DNA of 64,000 nucleotides from Salinicoccus sediminis (GCF_000986795.1 NZ_LAYZ01000001.1:643364-707363); one strand, 5' to 3'; shown: positions 9,295-15,667, counted from the stretch's first letter. The notes: generated from the sequence alone by a model not told the origin. Numbers and translations are program-made.

Positions 9295-9771
9295 TTATCT
9301 TTTTAACAACTCTTCTATACTTGTAACCATGTCCTTTGGACTTGTTTTTGGAGCGAATCGCTTCACTCTTTTACCATCAGGACTAACTAGAAATTTAGTG
9401 AAGTTCCATTTTATAGAATCCCCCATAGTACCTGGCGCTTGTTCTTTGAGATATTTAAAGAGTGGGGCAGCATCTTTACCATTAATTACAGTTAACTGAT
9501 GCATAGGGAAAGTAACTCCATATGTTAACCTGCAAGATTCTGCGGACTCTGCGGCACTGCCCAACTCCTGTTTAAACTGATTGGAAGGAAAACCCAATAT
9601 AATTAATCCATTTTCTTTATACTTCTGATATAGCATTTCAAGTTCTTCAAACTGTCCGCTCAAACCACATTTAGTAGCTGTATTTACTATAATCATCGGT
9701 TGTCCTTCATATTGTTTTAAATTATATGATTCACCGTCTTCCATTGTTACTTCATAGTCATAAATTGACAA
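9295..9771 (-). CDS. Glutathione peroxidase-family thiol peroxidase
   Basis: Peroxidase of 158 residues, similar in length to staphylococcal BsaA. Motifs: TATKCGLSGQFEELE with the peroxidatic Cys35, LGFPSNQF with the conserved Gln, and KWNFTKFLV with the catalytic Trp. It reduces peroxides, in this group usually with thioredoxin or another thiol. Two starts are possible: a TTG at 9771 with GAAGAG about 8 bases upstream (chosen) and a GTG at 9780 that directly abuts the purine-rich stretch. It has its own strong promoter and stands alone between mobile-element remnants, with AT-rich codon use; it may have arrived with the island. Confidence 0.88.
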   Translation of the reverse strand: MSIYDYEVTMEDGESYNLKQYEGQPMIIVNTATKCGLSGQFEELEMLYQKYKENGLIILGFPSNQFKQELGSAAESAESCRLTYGVTFPMHQLTVINGKDAAPLFKYLKEQAPGTMGDSIKWNFTKFLVSPDGKRVKRFAPKTSPKDMVTSIEELLKR

Positions 9772-9806
9772 TATAATCACTCTTCTCTACGTATTTATTA
9801 ATAACT

Positions 9807-9835
9807 ATTATATTTTCTTTATAAAGTAATATCAA
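9807..9835 (-). promoter_or_regulatory. Promoter of the glutathione peroxidase gene
   Basis: Minus-strand -35 TTGATA (9830-9835) and perfect -10 TATAAT (9807-9812) with 17-base spacing, 36 bases before the proposed TTG start. Confidence 0.75.
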
Positions 9836-9851
9836 AAGTAATGCATTCGTT

Positions 9852-10050
9852 TCACCTTTTAGAAGTGACGTGTTCTTTGGTGCGCTCGGGTCCACGGAGA
9901 GTTGCGATTTCGTATAGAGATTCAAAACCGATATTTGCGCCCGAGCGCAATTTTGATTCATTCAATTCATCAGCTACTTTTATAAAACGACTAGTCTGTG
10001 ATTTGTCTAAATCCATCTTCTCCAACCACTTACTAAACTCACCATGAGCA
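9852..10050 (-). pseudogene. DUF3102-like plasmid/phage protein, C-terminal fragment
   Basis: A minus-strand frame from about 10050 to the stop at 9852 reads GEFSKWLEKMDLDKSQTSRF, then KVADEL and FESLYEIATL. The pattern of a WLE start, a helix with SRFIKVADE and LYEIA resembles DUF3102-type proteins of Gram-positive plasmids and phages that have a helix-turn-helix-like core. No start or ribosome site is seen and upstream sequence changes character at about 10050, so I treat it as a remnant. The family name is tentative. Confidence 0.45.
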
Positions 10051-10097
10051 AGGTCGTCACCACACGTGCGTGAAAACTGCTGCTTCAGCTCTAGGTT

Positions 10098-10289
10098 CTG
10101 CAGAACCTCAAGCTAAACGTCACACCTCATGCCATCAGACACAGTCACTGCAGCGTTTTACTCAGTGAAGGGGTTAGTATCAATTATGTATCTAAACGCC
10201 CAGGACCCGCTTCTATTGCAATCACACAACAAGTTTACGCCCACTTATTAGAAGATAAACATACGATAGACCTACTCAACACACTCTGA
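10098..10289 (+). pseudogene. Phage tyrosine integrase, C-terminal fragment
   Basis: A plus-strand frame reads NVTPHAIRHSHCSVLLSEGV followed by SINYVSKRPGPASIAITQQV and then YAHLL. This is the end of a tyrosine recombinase: the box II HxxRH (HAIRH) and the nucleophile Tyr in QQVYAHLL are recognisable, while the second conserved His of the usual RLGH is replaced (RPGP). An in-frame stop lies at 10092-10094 and nothing of the N-terminal domains precedes it. It sits next to a tRNA operon, a usual place for phage attachment. Confidence 0.8.
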
Positions 10290-10306
10290 GCAGGTCTTTT
10301 TTTTTT
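10269..10306 (+). terminator. Terminator at the end of the integrase remnant
   Basis: Inverted repeat GACCTACTCA / TGAGCAGGTC (one mismatch, 8-base loop) followed by ten T. The integrase stop codon falls in the loop/right arm. Confidence 0.8.
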
Positions 10307-10347
10307 ATGACGATATGTGCCACAGAATTGAATGAAATACATTTTAA

Positions 10348-10379
10348 CAAAAATAAAAACCCTTTAATATCAAGGGTTT
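10348..10379 (-). terminator. Terminator of the eight-gene tRNA operon
   Basis: Minus strand: AAACCCTT / AAGGGTTT stem followed by a T-rich tail (TTTTTATTTTT), 36 bases after the last tRNA. Confidence 0.75.
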
Positions 10380-10414
10380 CAGGTAGGACGTTCGATTGAA
10401 TTTCATAAAAAAAA

Positions 10415-10502
10415 CGGACAGTGAGGGATTCGAACCCTCGATACGGGGTTGCCGTATACACGCGTTCCAGGCGTGCGCCTTCAGCCACTCGGCCAACTGT
10501 CC
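10415..10502 (-). tRNA. tRNA-Ser (GGA)
   Basis: Class II tRNA with a long variable arm; anticodon GGA in the loop CTGGAAC; discriminator G. CCA is not encoded. Last gene of an eight-tRNA operon. Confidence 0.95.
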
Positions 10503-10545
10503 ATATTGGAATTAAAACAGAAGTGAGCTGCTCACTTCTGTTTGA

Positions 10546-10617
10546 TGACCCGTACGGGACTCGAACCCGTGTTACCGCCGTGAAAGGGCGGTGTCTTAAC
10601 CGCTTGACCAACGGGCC
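10546..10617 (-). tRNA. tRNA-Glu (TTC)
   Basis: Cloverleaf with anticodon loop CTTTCAC (anticodon TTC) and acceptor GGCCCGT/ACGGGTC. CCA not encoded. Confidence 0.95.
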
Positions 10618-10620
10618 ATA

Positions 10621-10695
10621 TGGCTCCACAGGTAGGATTCGAACCTACGACCGATCGGTTAACAGCCGATAGCTCTACCACTGAGCTACTGTGGA
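10621..10695 (-). tRNA. tRNA-Asn (GTT)
   Basis: Anticodon GTT; CCA encoded. Its sequence is identical, over the whole gene, to the second tRNA-Asn at 14692-14766. Confidence 0.95.
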
Positions 10696-10701
10696 ATAAA
10701 A

Positions 10702-10775
10702 TGGAGCGGGTGATCGGAATCGAACCGACGACATCAGCTTGGAAGGCTGGGGTTATACCATTTAACTACACCCGC
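10702..10775 (-). tRNA. tRNA-Gly (TCC), canonical
   Basis: Anticodon TCC in loop CTTCCAA; the D-loop keeps the usual GG (ATGGTA); CCA encoded. It serves as the normal translation counterpart to the unusual Gly tRNA at 61258-61332. Confidence 0.95.
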
Positions 10776-10793
10776 ATATAATATTTTATCAAG

Positions 10794-10867
10794 GGCGGAT
10801 GATGGGGATCGAACCCACGAATGCCGGAGCCACAATCCGGTGCGTTAACCACTTCGCCACAACCGCC
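10794..10867 (-). tRNA. tRNA-His (GTG)
   Basis: Anticodon GTG, extra 5' G (G-1) opposite C73 as in bacterial tRNA-His. One U-U pair in the acceptor stem, shared with the other copy at 61504. CCA not encoded here. Confidence 0.95.
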
Positions 10868-10873
10868 ATAATA

Positions 10874-10946
10874 TGGTTCAGGACGGAATCGAACCGCCGA
10901 CACTGTGAGCTTCAATCACATGCTCTACCGACTGAGCTACTGAACC
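10874..10946 (-). tRNA. tRNA-Phe (GAA)
   Basis: Anticodon GAA in loop TTGAAGC; discriminator A; CCA not encoded. Confidence 0.95.
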
Positions 10947-10967
10947 TTGTTATGTATGATATAAAAA

Positions 10968-11043
10968 TGGCGGTCCCGACGGGAATTGAACCCGCGATCT
11001 CCTGCGTGACAGGCAGGCATGTTAACCGCTACACCACGGGACC
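10968..11043 (-). tRNA. tRNA-Asp (GTC)
   Basis: Anticodon GTC; encoded CCA. Confidence 0.95.
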
Positions 11044-11060
11044 TCCATAAAATAAAAAAA

Positions 11061-11134
11061 TTGCGGGAGGTGGATTCGAACCACCGACCTCCGGGTTATG
11101 AGCCCGACGAGCTTCCAGACTGCTCCATCCCGCG
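11061..11134 (-). tRNA. tRNA-fMet (CAT), initiator
   Basis: Begins CGCGGGATGGAGCAG with the C1 x A72 mismatch and the three G-C pairs in the anticodon stem that mark an initiator tRNA. First gene of the operon, whose order is fMet-Asp-Phe-His-Gly-Asn-Glu-Ser. Confidence 0.95.
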
Positions 11135-11174
11135 CTAATATTATTTATGCCGTTTTTCAACGTCTGATATATAT

Positions 11175-11201
11175 ATTATACGTTTTGTTAAATCTTTTCA
11201 A
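11175..11201 (-). promoter_or_regulatory. Promoter of the tRNA operon
   Basis: Minus strand: -35 TTGAAA (11196-11201) and -10 TATAAT (11175-11180) with 15-base spacing; shifting the -10 to TAATAT gives 17. About 40 bases upstream of tRNA-fMet. Confidence 0.6.
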
Positions 11202-11314
11202 GTGATTTTCATAACTTTATTGAGACAAATTTACACTTTATCAAATTCAGAAGTGTATAAGTATATTATGTGCAATCAGGGTATAACTCCGTAAATGCTT
11301 TAGGAGGCTAAATA

Positions 11315-11465
11315 ATGAGTGATTTTTCAACTGAAAACCATTCATTCTGGAGCGCTTCGGTCGACCTCCCCTCTTTCCCAGCCGCAAAAGAAGATTTTTT
11401 ATACCGGTATTCTGATAGTCGGCGGAGGCATCAGCGGGCTAGTGAATTATAAAAGTGAAACATGA
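11315..11465 (+). pseudogene. 5' remnant of an FAD-dependent oxidoreductase
   Basis: An ATG at 11315 with AGGAGG upstream (11302-11307) opens a frame starting MSDFSTENHSFWSASVDLPS. The first frame stops at 11451, but a +frame from 11403 reads TGILIVGGGISGLV, the FAD-binding Rossmann start. The pattern FW...VDLPSFP...ILIVGGGISG matches the N-terminus of YhfW-type FAD/Rieske oxidoreductases. A frameshift near 11400 and truncation after about 20 residues of the FAD domain show this is a dead 5' end. The intact ribosome site suggests a recent deletion. Confidence 0.7.
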
Positions 11466-11556
11466 TGGCCCTCTTCCTGTTTGATCATGAACAAACCTTT
11501 AAAATTCCCGTCAATATAATATAATAAGCATGATTCAGCTTTAAAAGGATGTTTTT

Positions 11557-12123
11557 ATGAAGGAACAGAATACCCGTGGAAAGAAGAAATTGACCATCCC
11601 CTCCATAATACTGCTGCTGATTGTGATTGTGGCCTCCTCCCTTGTAAAGGAAGAGAAACCGGGTGAGCCACGCTCTGAAGCCGAAATTTCCGGAAATGAC
11701 CACTCCGGTGACAGAGTCCAGGTGACTGTCGATGAATTCATCGACGGTGATACGACACGATTCAATTATGAAGGTGCAAGCGAAAGTTTCAGATATCTCA
11801 TGATTGACACACCGGAGACAGGACATTCCAGGCACAGAGAAGAACCGTTCGGTGCAGAGGCCGCGGAACGCGCCCGTGAGCTGCTTGAAGATGCAGACAA
11901 GATCGAAGTGGAATTTGATGCGGGACCCGCCCGGGATGACTACGGACGATATTTGACATATGTGTATGCAGATGGCGAAATGATCAATGAAATACTCGTA
12001 AGGGAGGGCCTGGCAGAAGTGAAATATGTCAATCCTCCCAATGACACCCATGCTGATCTGCTCTATGAGGCACAGGAAAAGGCACGGTCGGAAAATTTGG
12101 GGATCTGGTCTCAAAGTAATTAA
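11557..12123 (+). CDS. nuc: Thermonuclease-family nuclease (SNase)
   Basis: Ca-dependent phosphodiesterase of 188 residues, with an N-terminal hydrophobic segment (about residues 13-29) behind a KKK stretch that acts as signal or membrane anchor. The SNase domain spans about 50-185 and follows staphylococcal nuclease closely: FRYLMIDTPETG with the catalytic Arg and Asp, AEAAERARELL, FDAGPARDDYGRYLTYVY with the second catalytic Arg, and IWSQSN at the end. ATG at 11557 has AAAGGATG upstream. It is a single-gene unit closed by a shared terminator. The short acidic linker after the anchor suggests it is exported or surface-held. Confidence 0.9.
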   Translation: MKEQNTRGKKKLTIPSIILLLIVIVASSLVKEEKPGEPRSEAEISGNDHSGDRVQVTVDEFIDGDTTRFNYEGASESFRYLMIDTPETGHSRHREEPFGAEAAERARELLEDADKIEVEFDAGPARDDYGRYLTYVYADGEMINEILVREGLAEVKYVNPPNDTHADLLYEAQEKARSENLGIWSQSN

Positions 12124-12162
12124 AAAAACGAGCGCCCTCTTCCATTATGGAGAGAGACGCTC
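12122..12162. terminator. Bidirectional terminator between nuc and the HxlR regulator
   Basis: Stem GAGCG / CGCTC continued by CTCTTCC / GGAGAGAG around ATTAT, with an A-run on the left side (T-run for the minus strand). Both convergent genes end here. Confidence 0.65.
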
Positions 12163-12165
12163 ATT

Positions 12166-12516
12166 TCATTGGTGGGATTCGGTCAAATCTGTCTCATCAG
12201 ATGTTTTAGGTGGAATCCAGTCCTGGGACCATTGCTCAATATCTCTTAAGACAGGTTCAAGGGAACGCCCTTTGTCTGTAAGTGAATATTCGATTATGAC
12301 AGGAGTCTCGGGGTATACGTCTCTTTTGACAAGACCCTCCTGCTCCATATCTTTAAGTCTGTCGGAAAGTACCTTGCCACTTACACCGATGGCGGACTGT
12401 ATAGCGCCGAATCGCTGCGGTGCATCAAGCATCTGGTAGATGACCAGCGCCGTCCACCTCTGGCTGAGTAATGAAACAGCTTTTTCAAACCTTGGGCAAA
12501 GTGTCGATTGTTTCAT
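12166..12516 (-). CDS. HxlR-type redox/quinone-sensing repressor (QsrR/YodB-like)
   Basis: Winged helix-turn-helix regulator of 116 residues. It begins MKQSTLCPRFEKAVSLLSQRW: a Cys at residue 7 in front of the first helix, as in Bacillus YodB/CatR and Staphylococcus QsrR, where this thiol reacts with quinones or diamide. The MARR/HxlR core follows (RFGAIQSAIGVSGKVLSDRL, then VYPETPVIIEYSLT). It is divergent from catE, the classical target of YodB/CatR/QsrR. The shared 140-base region contains two inverted repeats over the two promoters, pointing to autoregulation and control of catE. Unlike QsrR I see no further Cys in the protein, so sensing would have to be by one thiol or between subunits. 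Confidence 0.85.
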   Translation of the reverse strand: MKQSTLCPRFEKAVSLLSQRWTALVIYQMLDAPQRFGAIQSAIGVSGKVLSDRLKDMEQEGLVKRDVYPETPVIIEYSLTDKGRSLEPVLRDIEQWSQDWIPPKTSDETDLTESHQ

Positions 12517-12535
12517 TTCTTATCACTTCCTTCCA

Positions 12536-12546
12536 GTACATTGTAC
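12536..12546 (-). promoter_or_regulatory. Palindrome on the -10 of the HxlR-type regulator
   Basis: GTACATTGTAC is a perfect inverted repeat with a one-base centre. On the minus strand it contains TACAAT (12540-12545), a good -10, with TTTAAT 16 bases upstream. Position suggests an autoregulatory operator. Confidence 0.45.
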
Positions 12547-12581
12547 CATAACAACTAAATAATTAAAAGATATTATATCTC

Positions 12582-12610
12582 TTTACATAATTAATTATTT
12601 ATTATATACT
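12582..12610 (+). promoter_or_regulatory. Promoter of catE
   Basis: -35 TTTACA (12582-12587), -10 TATACT (12605-12610), spacing 17 bases. Confidence 0.75.
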
Positions 12611-12612
12611 TA

Positions 12613-12627
12613 GTTACATAAAGTAAC
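12613..12627 (+). promoter_or_regulatory. Candidate QsrR/YodB-type operator of catE
   Basis: GTTAC-ATAAA-GTAAC, a perfect 5-base-arm inverted repeat with a 5-base spacer, lies directly after the -10 box, over the expected transcription start. The architecture (5-5-5) equals that described for QsrR (GTATA-N5-TATAC), though the arm bases differ. Confidence 0.55.
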
Positions 12628-12655
12628 AAATTAAGAATCGATGGAGGATACAAAT

Positions 12656-13504
12656 ATGAAGTTTCATACACCACCTGCTGCACATGTAGAACACGTTAAG
12701 CTGAACGTCTCCGATCTGGACCATTCAATTGAATTTTATACAAAGACATTGGGTTTTTCCCTGTTGGACAAAAATGACCAGTCTGCAAACCTGACCGCAG
12801 ATGGAGAAACAAGCATCCTTTCTCTCCACCAGCCGGAAAACGCCGCTCCAAAGGGCAGAACTTCGGGATTGTACCATTTCGCGATCCTGCTTCCGGAGCG
12901 TTCAGACCTTGCTGGGATCACTTTACAGCTTGCACATAAGAACATCCGCTTCGGATCCGCCGACCACCTGGTCAGCGAAGCCCTCTACCTGAACGACCCG
13001 GACGGTAACGGCATTGAAATATATATCGACCGTCCGGCCGAGGAATGGAGTTGGAAAAACGGACGTGTTGACATGACAACCGACCCGCTGGATTTCGAAG
13101 ATCTCCTGAAATCATTCGATCCCAATACACAATGGGATGGCATGCCGGCAGGCACTGTGATGGGCCACCTTCACCTGCATGTAGGGAACATCGATGATGC
13201 AGTCAAGTTCTACACAGACGGCCTCGGACTTGAAATCGTCTGCGACCTCGCCGGCCAGGCGATGTTCATGTCCACAGAAAAATACCACCACCATATCGCA
13301 GTGAATATATGGAACGGAATCGGCGCACCTGCCCCGGATGAAAATAGCGTCGGCCTCAATCATTATGTACTCAGATACCCTGATGAGACTTCAAGGGATG
13401 CTGCAGTTTCAAGACTTGAAGAAAACGGCTTTGATGTCACACGCGAAGATGACAGGATCTTCTCCGCCGATCCTTCAGGAAGCCGCGTAGAACTCGCTTT
13501 TTAA
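12656..13504 (+). CDS. catE: Catechol-2,3-dioxygenase (two VOC modules)
   Basis: Extradiol ring-cleaving dioxygenase of 282 residues made of two vicinal-oxygen-chelate modules. The first starts AHVEHVKLNVSDLDHSIEFY; the second, MGHLHLHVGNIDDAVKFY, carries a metal His, and the C-terminal SRVELAF supplies the metal Glu. In Bacillus and Staphylococcus CatE removes catechol and quinone-type toxins. The ATG at 12656 has GGAGG 8 bases upstream; an in-frame ATG at 12641 overlaps that site. It is divergent from a thiol-sensing HxlR repressor and followed by a strong terminator, so it is a single-gene detoxification unit with no catD partner in view. Confidence 0.9.
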   Translation: MKFHTPPAAHVEHVKLNVSDLDHSIEFYTKTLGFSLLDKNDQSANLTADGETSILSLHQPENAAPKGRTSGLYHFAILLPERSDLAGITLQLAHKNIRFGSADHLVSEALYLNDPDGNGIEIYIDRPAEEWSWKNGRVDMTTDPLDFEDLLKSFDPNTQWDGMPAGTVMGHLHLHVGNIDDAVKFYTDGLGLEIVCDLAGQAMFMSTEKYHHHIAVNIWNGIGAPAPDENSVGLNHYVLRYPDETSRDAAVSRLEENGFDVTREDDRIFSADPSGSRVELAF

Positions 13505-13522
13505 TTTCATATATATGCAGTC

Positions 13523-13554
13523 AAAAAAGCTATCCTCAACAGGATAGCTTTTTT
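13523..13554 (+). terminator. Terminator of catE
   Basis: AAAAAAGCTATCCT / AGGATAGCTTTTTT with a CAAC loop: perfect stem and T-run. Confidence 0.95.
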
Positions 13555-13632
13555 ATCATTGTTTTACCATTTTGCGGCTGTTGCTGTTAAAATGGCAGTA
13601 TGTAAGAAATCAATCAAATGCAGGAGGCAGAC

Positions 13633-14136
13633 ATGAAACTACGCCCGTTGGAAGAAACAGACCTTGAATTCATCCATGAACTTGCCAATGATTATTCATT
13701 GATGTCATATTGGTTCGAAGAACCCTATAATTCATTGGGGAAATTGACAGAACACTACCGGAACAACAATTCCGGAGAATCTGCAAGAAGATTCGTTGTC
13801 ATGAATGAACAGGACAAGGTTGGAATCGTGGATCTTGACTATATCGACTTTATCCACCGCCATTGCGAAATCATGCTGATCATCAAGCCCGAGTTCAGTG
13901 GAAACGGCTTCGCAAAATTCGCATTCAAAGAAGCGACTAAATATGCTTTTGAAGTGTTGAACATGCACAAAGTGTATTTGTATGTAGATGTCGAGAACGA
14001 AAAAGCAGTAGGAATATACAAAAAACAAGGTTTTAAAAATGAGGGTGTCCTGAGAGAACACTTTTATGCAAAAGGAAAGTACAAAGATGCTGCATTCATG
14101 TCCATACTGAAGCAGGAATGGCTGAAAAATGAGTAG
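13633..14136 (+). CDS. speG: Spermidine N-acetyltransferase (GNAT)
   Basis: GNAT acetyltransferase of 167 residues that acetylates spermidine and spermine and so detoxifies polyamines. The N-terminus MKLRPLEETDLEFIHELAND followed by YSLMSYWFEEPY is the characteristic SpeG start with the polyamine-binding loop. The acetyl-CoA site shows as IKPEFSGNGFAKFA, and LYVDVENEKAVGIYKKQGF is the C-terminal GNAT motif. The ATG at 13633 has AGGAGG upstream; a longer frame from 13618 would bury that site. It stands alone, preceded by the catE terminator. In Staphylococcus aureus speG is known mainly from the ACME island, so a chromosomal copy in a relative is notable. Confidence 0.88.
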   Translation: MKLRPLEETDLEFIHELANDYSLMSYWFEEPYNSLGKLTEHYRNNNSGESARRFVVMNEQDKVGIVDLDYIDFIHRHCEIMLIIKPEFSGNGFAKFAFKEATKYAFEVLNMHKVYLYVDVENEKAVGIYKKQGFKNEGVLREHFYAKGKYKDAAFMSILKQEWLKNE

Positions 14137-14301
14137 AAGGACGATAAAATCCTAAACGTTCGTATATTTCAGACCAATCCCCTGAAAGAGGTTCGTCTAT
14201 TATTTTATAAAGGCTGTGTCACATTATATGGAAACATTCAGAGTTACTGTCGCCCCATCATTGGATGAATATCTTTCACTTATAAGGCTATGATACAAAG
14301 A

Positions 14302-14484
14302 CTACTTTAGGCGCTTGACTTTCTTCACCTGATTCGGAAAAATTTCATTCCCGTTCAGCATCAAGTGTCCCCGGCCCTCATCCTTGGCCTTCTGGATTGC
14401 TTCCCTCAGGCTCTCAACCGTGTGGATATTGGTATAGATAGTCTGCCTCAGCCGGTTCTTATATATTATCCTGAATTTCTTTAT
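14302..14484 (-). CDS. Small conserved-looking basic protein, non-canonical start
   Basis: A minus-strand frame of about 60 residues ends at 14302. It reads KKFRIIYKNRLRQTIYTNIH, then TVESLREAIQKAKDEGRGH, MLNGNEIFPNQVKKVKRLK. The alternating strand-helix-strand pattern and ending in FPN-VKKVK look like a real small protein, and a run of six G (14491-14496, minus strand) gives a good ribosome site. But no ATG, GTG or TTG lies in frame: the frame is open only from the G-run, and the codons at proper distance are ATA (14484) or ATC (14490). Either initiation is at a rare codon or there is a frameshift in the gene or the assembly. Function unknown. The rest of 14140-14300 shows nothing recognisable. 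Confidence 0.45.
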   Translation of the reverse strand: MKKFRIIYKNRLRQTIYTNIHTVESLREAIQKAKDEGRGHLMLNGNEIFPNQVKKVKRLK

Positions 14485-14560
14485 AGCGATCCCCCCTCAA
14501 CATATCTCTACATATAATTTTAATATTATGTAAAGAAATTATCAAACCATTGAACTGTTA

Positions 14561-14596
14561 AAATAAAAAAGACCCGTAAACAAATTGTTTACGGGG
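14561..14596 (-). terminator. Terminator of the tRNA-Asn/tRNA-Ser unit
   Basis: Minus strand: CCCGTAAACAA / TTGTTTACGGG stem followed by TCTTTTTT, just after tRNA-Ser. Confidence 0.9.
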
Positions 14597-14601
14597 TGTA
14601 A

Positions 14602-14690
14602 CGGAGATGGAGGGATTTGAACCCTCGCGCCGGCAGAACCGACCTACACCCTTAGCAGGGGCGCCTCTTCAGCCACTTGAGTACATCTCC
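14602..14690 (-). tRNA. tRNA-Ser (GCT)
   Basis: Class II, long variable arm, anticodon loop CTGCTAA (anticodon GCT), discriminator G. CCA not encoded. Confidence 0.95.
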
Positions 14691-14691
14691 A

Positions 14692-14766
14692 TGGCTCCAC
14701 AGGTAGGATTCGAACCTACGACCGATCGGTTAACAGCCGATAGCTCTACCACTGAGCTACTGTGGA
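14692..14766 (-). tRNA. tRNA-Asn (GTT)
   Basis: Same sequence as the tRNA-Asn at 10621-10695, including the encoded CCA; separated from tRNA-Ser by one base. Confidence 0.95.
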
Positions 14767-14797
14767 ACAATGTTATTTTTTCAATCGAACATTTACA

Positions 14798-14826
14798 ATT
14801 ATATCTATTTCCACAGGGTTTTTCAA
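14798..14826 (-). promoter_or_regulatory. Promoter of the tRNA-Asn/tRNA-Ser unit
   Basis: Minus strand -35 TTGAAA (14821-14826) and -10 TATAAT (14798-14803), spacing 17. Confidence 0.8.
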
Positions 14827-14855
14827 GCGTTTCAGGGCATGTTTTATGTTAAAAT

Positions 14856-15452
14856 TTACACTCCCCCCCTGGATTGCAGACCGTTTATATAATTTATATA
14901 GGAATGGTATATTGTTTCATTAATCTGGGCGGATTCCCCTCTTCCGAGTGCGGGATACTGGAAGTGCATCCCCATCTCTTTCTTCTGGTACTTTTCCTTT
15001 TGCTGATTGAACCGGTAATGCAGTTTGAGGGCATTCAGGTACTGGTTGTTGAACGATGAGTAGGAAATATCCACTTCGAGCTCTTCGTTATTGGAAAATT
15101 GTATGCGTGTCATGCCGTTATTGTCCCAGTAGGCCTGGACATGCTTTATATTGAACCAGTTGTTCTCCTGGACTCTGTCCGAATTTGTGCAGAAATATAT
15201 GTATGCCCCGAACAGGTCCACAATCACCGGAATCTTACTGGTAATATTCGTCAGGGATTTGGTGAGGTCTTTTCTGGCGATGTAGTTCTGGGAATGTTTC
15301 CGGCAGTTCTTCTCTATCACTTTGTTGGGATTGAGCCGGCAGCCGAGACTGTCTCCATAGGTTTCCCCTATCCGGCTCTCAATACTGCCGTTATTGTTGA
15401 CTGAGACAATGTACATCGTTTCTTCATGTATCTGATACTGGAGTCTGTTCAT
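14856..15452 (-). CDS. comK: Competence transcription factor ComK
   Basis: ComK-family DNA-binding activator of competence genes, 198 residues. Recognisable blocks are ETMYIVSVNNNGSIESRI at the N-terminus, EKNCRKHSQNYIARK and PVIVDLFGAYIYF in the middle, and DISYSSFNNQYLNALKLHYR near the C-terminus; these align by eye with Bacillus ComK (DRSCRFFGSSYAGRK, ISYNSFENQ). The ATG at 15452 has AAGGGGGA upstream. No frameshift is seen, so the gene could be functional. It faces away from an IDEAL-domain gene; the 215 bases between hold two promoters and a set of GTTAA repeats. Confidence 0.88.
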   Translation of the reverse strand: MNRLQYQIHEETMYIVSVNNNGSIESRIGETYGDSLGCRLNPNKVIEKNCRKHSQNYIARKDLTKSLTNITSKIPVIVDLFGAYIYFCTNSDRVQENNWFNIKHVQAYWDNNGMTRIQFSNNEELEVDISYSSFNNQYLNALKLHYRFNQQKEKYQKKEMGMHFQYPALGRGESAQINETIYHSYINYINGLQSRGGV

Positions 15453-15484
15453 GCTGCTCCCCCTTGTCTAAATATTCTAAATAC

Positions 15485-15513
15485 ATGATACCATATGTTA
15501 ACTATTTTGTTAA
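15485..15513 (-). promoter_or_regulatory. Promoter of comK
   Basis: Minus strand -35 TTAACA (15508-15513), -10 TATCAT (15485-15490), spacing 17. The -35 falls inside the second of several GTTAAC-like repeats. Confidence 0.5.
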
Positions 15514-15604
15514 CAATAATATAGTTAAATTAAATTATTTGTTAATAAAAGGCACTAAGTTGTAATATTACATTAATAAATAGTCTAAATATTCAAAACT
15601 CTGT

Positions 15605-15633
15605 TTGACCTGCCCCAAAACGTGTTATATAAT
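15605..15633 (+). promoter_or_regulatory. Promoter of the IDEAL-domain gene
   Basis: -35 TTGACC (15605-15610), -10 TATAAT (15628-15633), spacing 17: near-consensus. Confidence 0.8.
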
Positions 15634-15667
15634 TTGTAACAACCATTTAGATGAAGGGGGATTAGGG

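Noticed and set aside
10276..11050. Open frames across the tRNA operon
   Set aside because: Their translations are artefacts of tRNA sequence (for instance GRVAEGARLERV repeats) and the tRNA genes are certain. Also applies to frames at 61534-62960.
14137..14300. A transposon end near TATAAAGGCTGTGTCAC
   Set aside because: No inverted partner, target duplication or transposase found.
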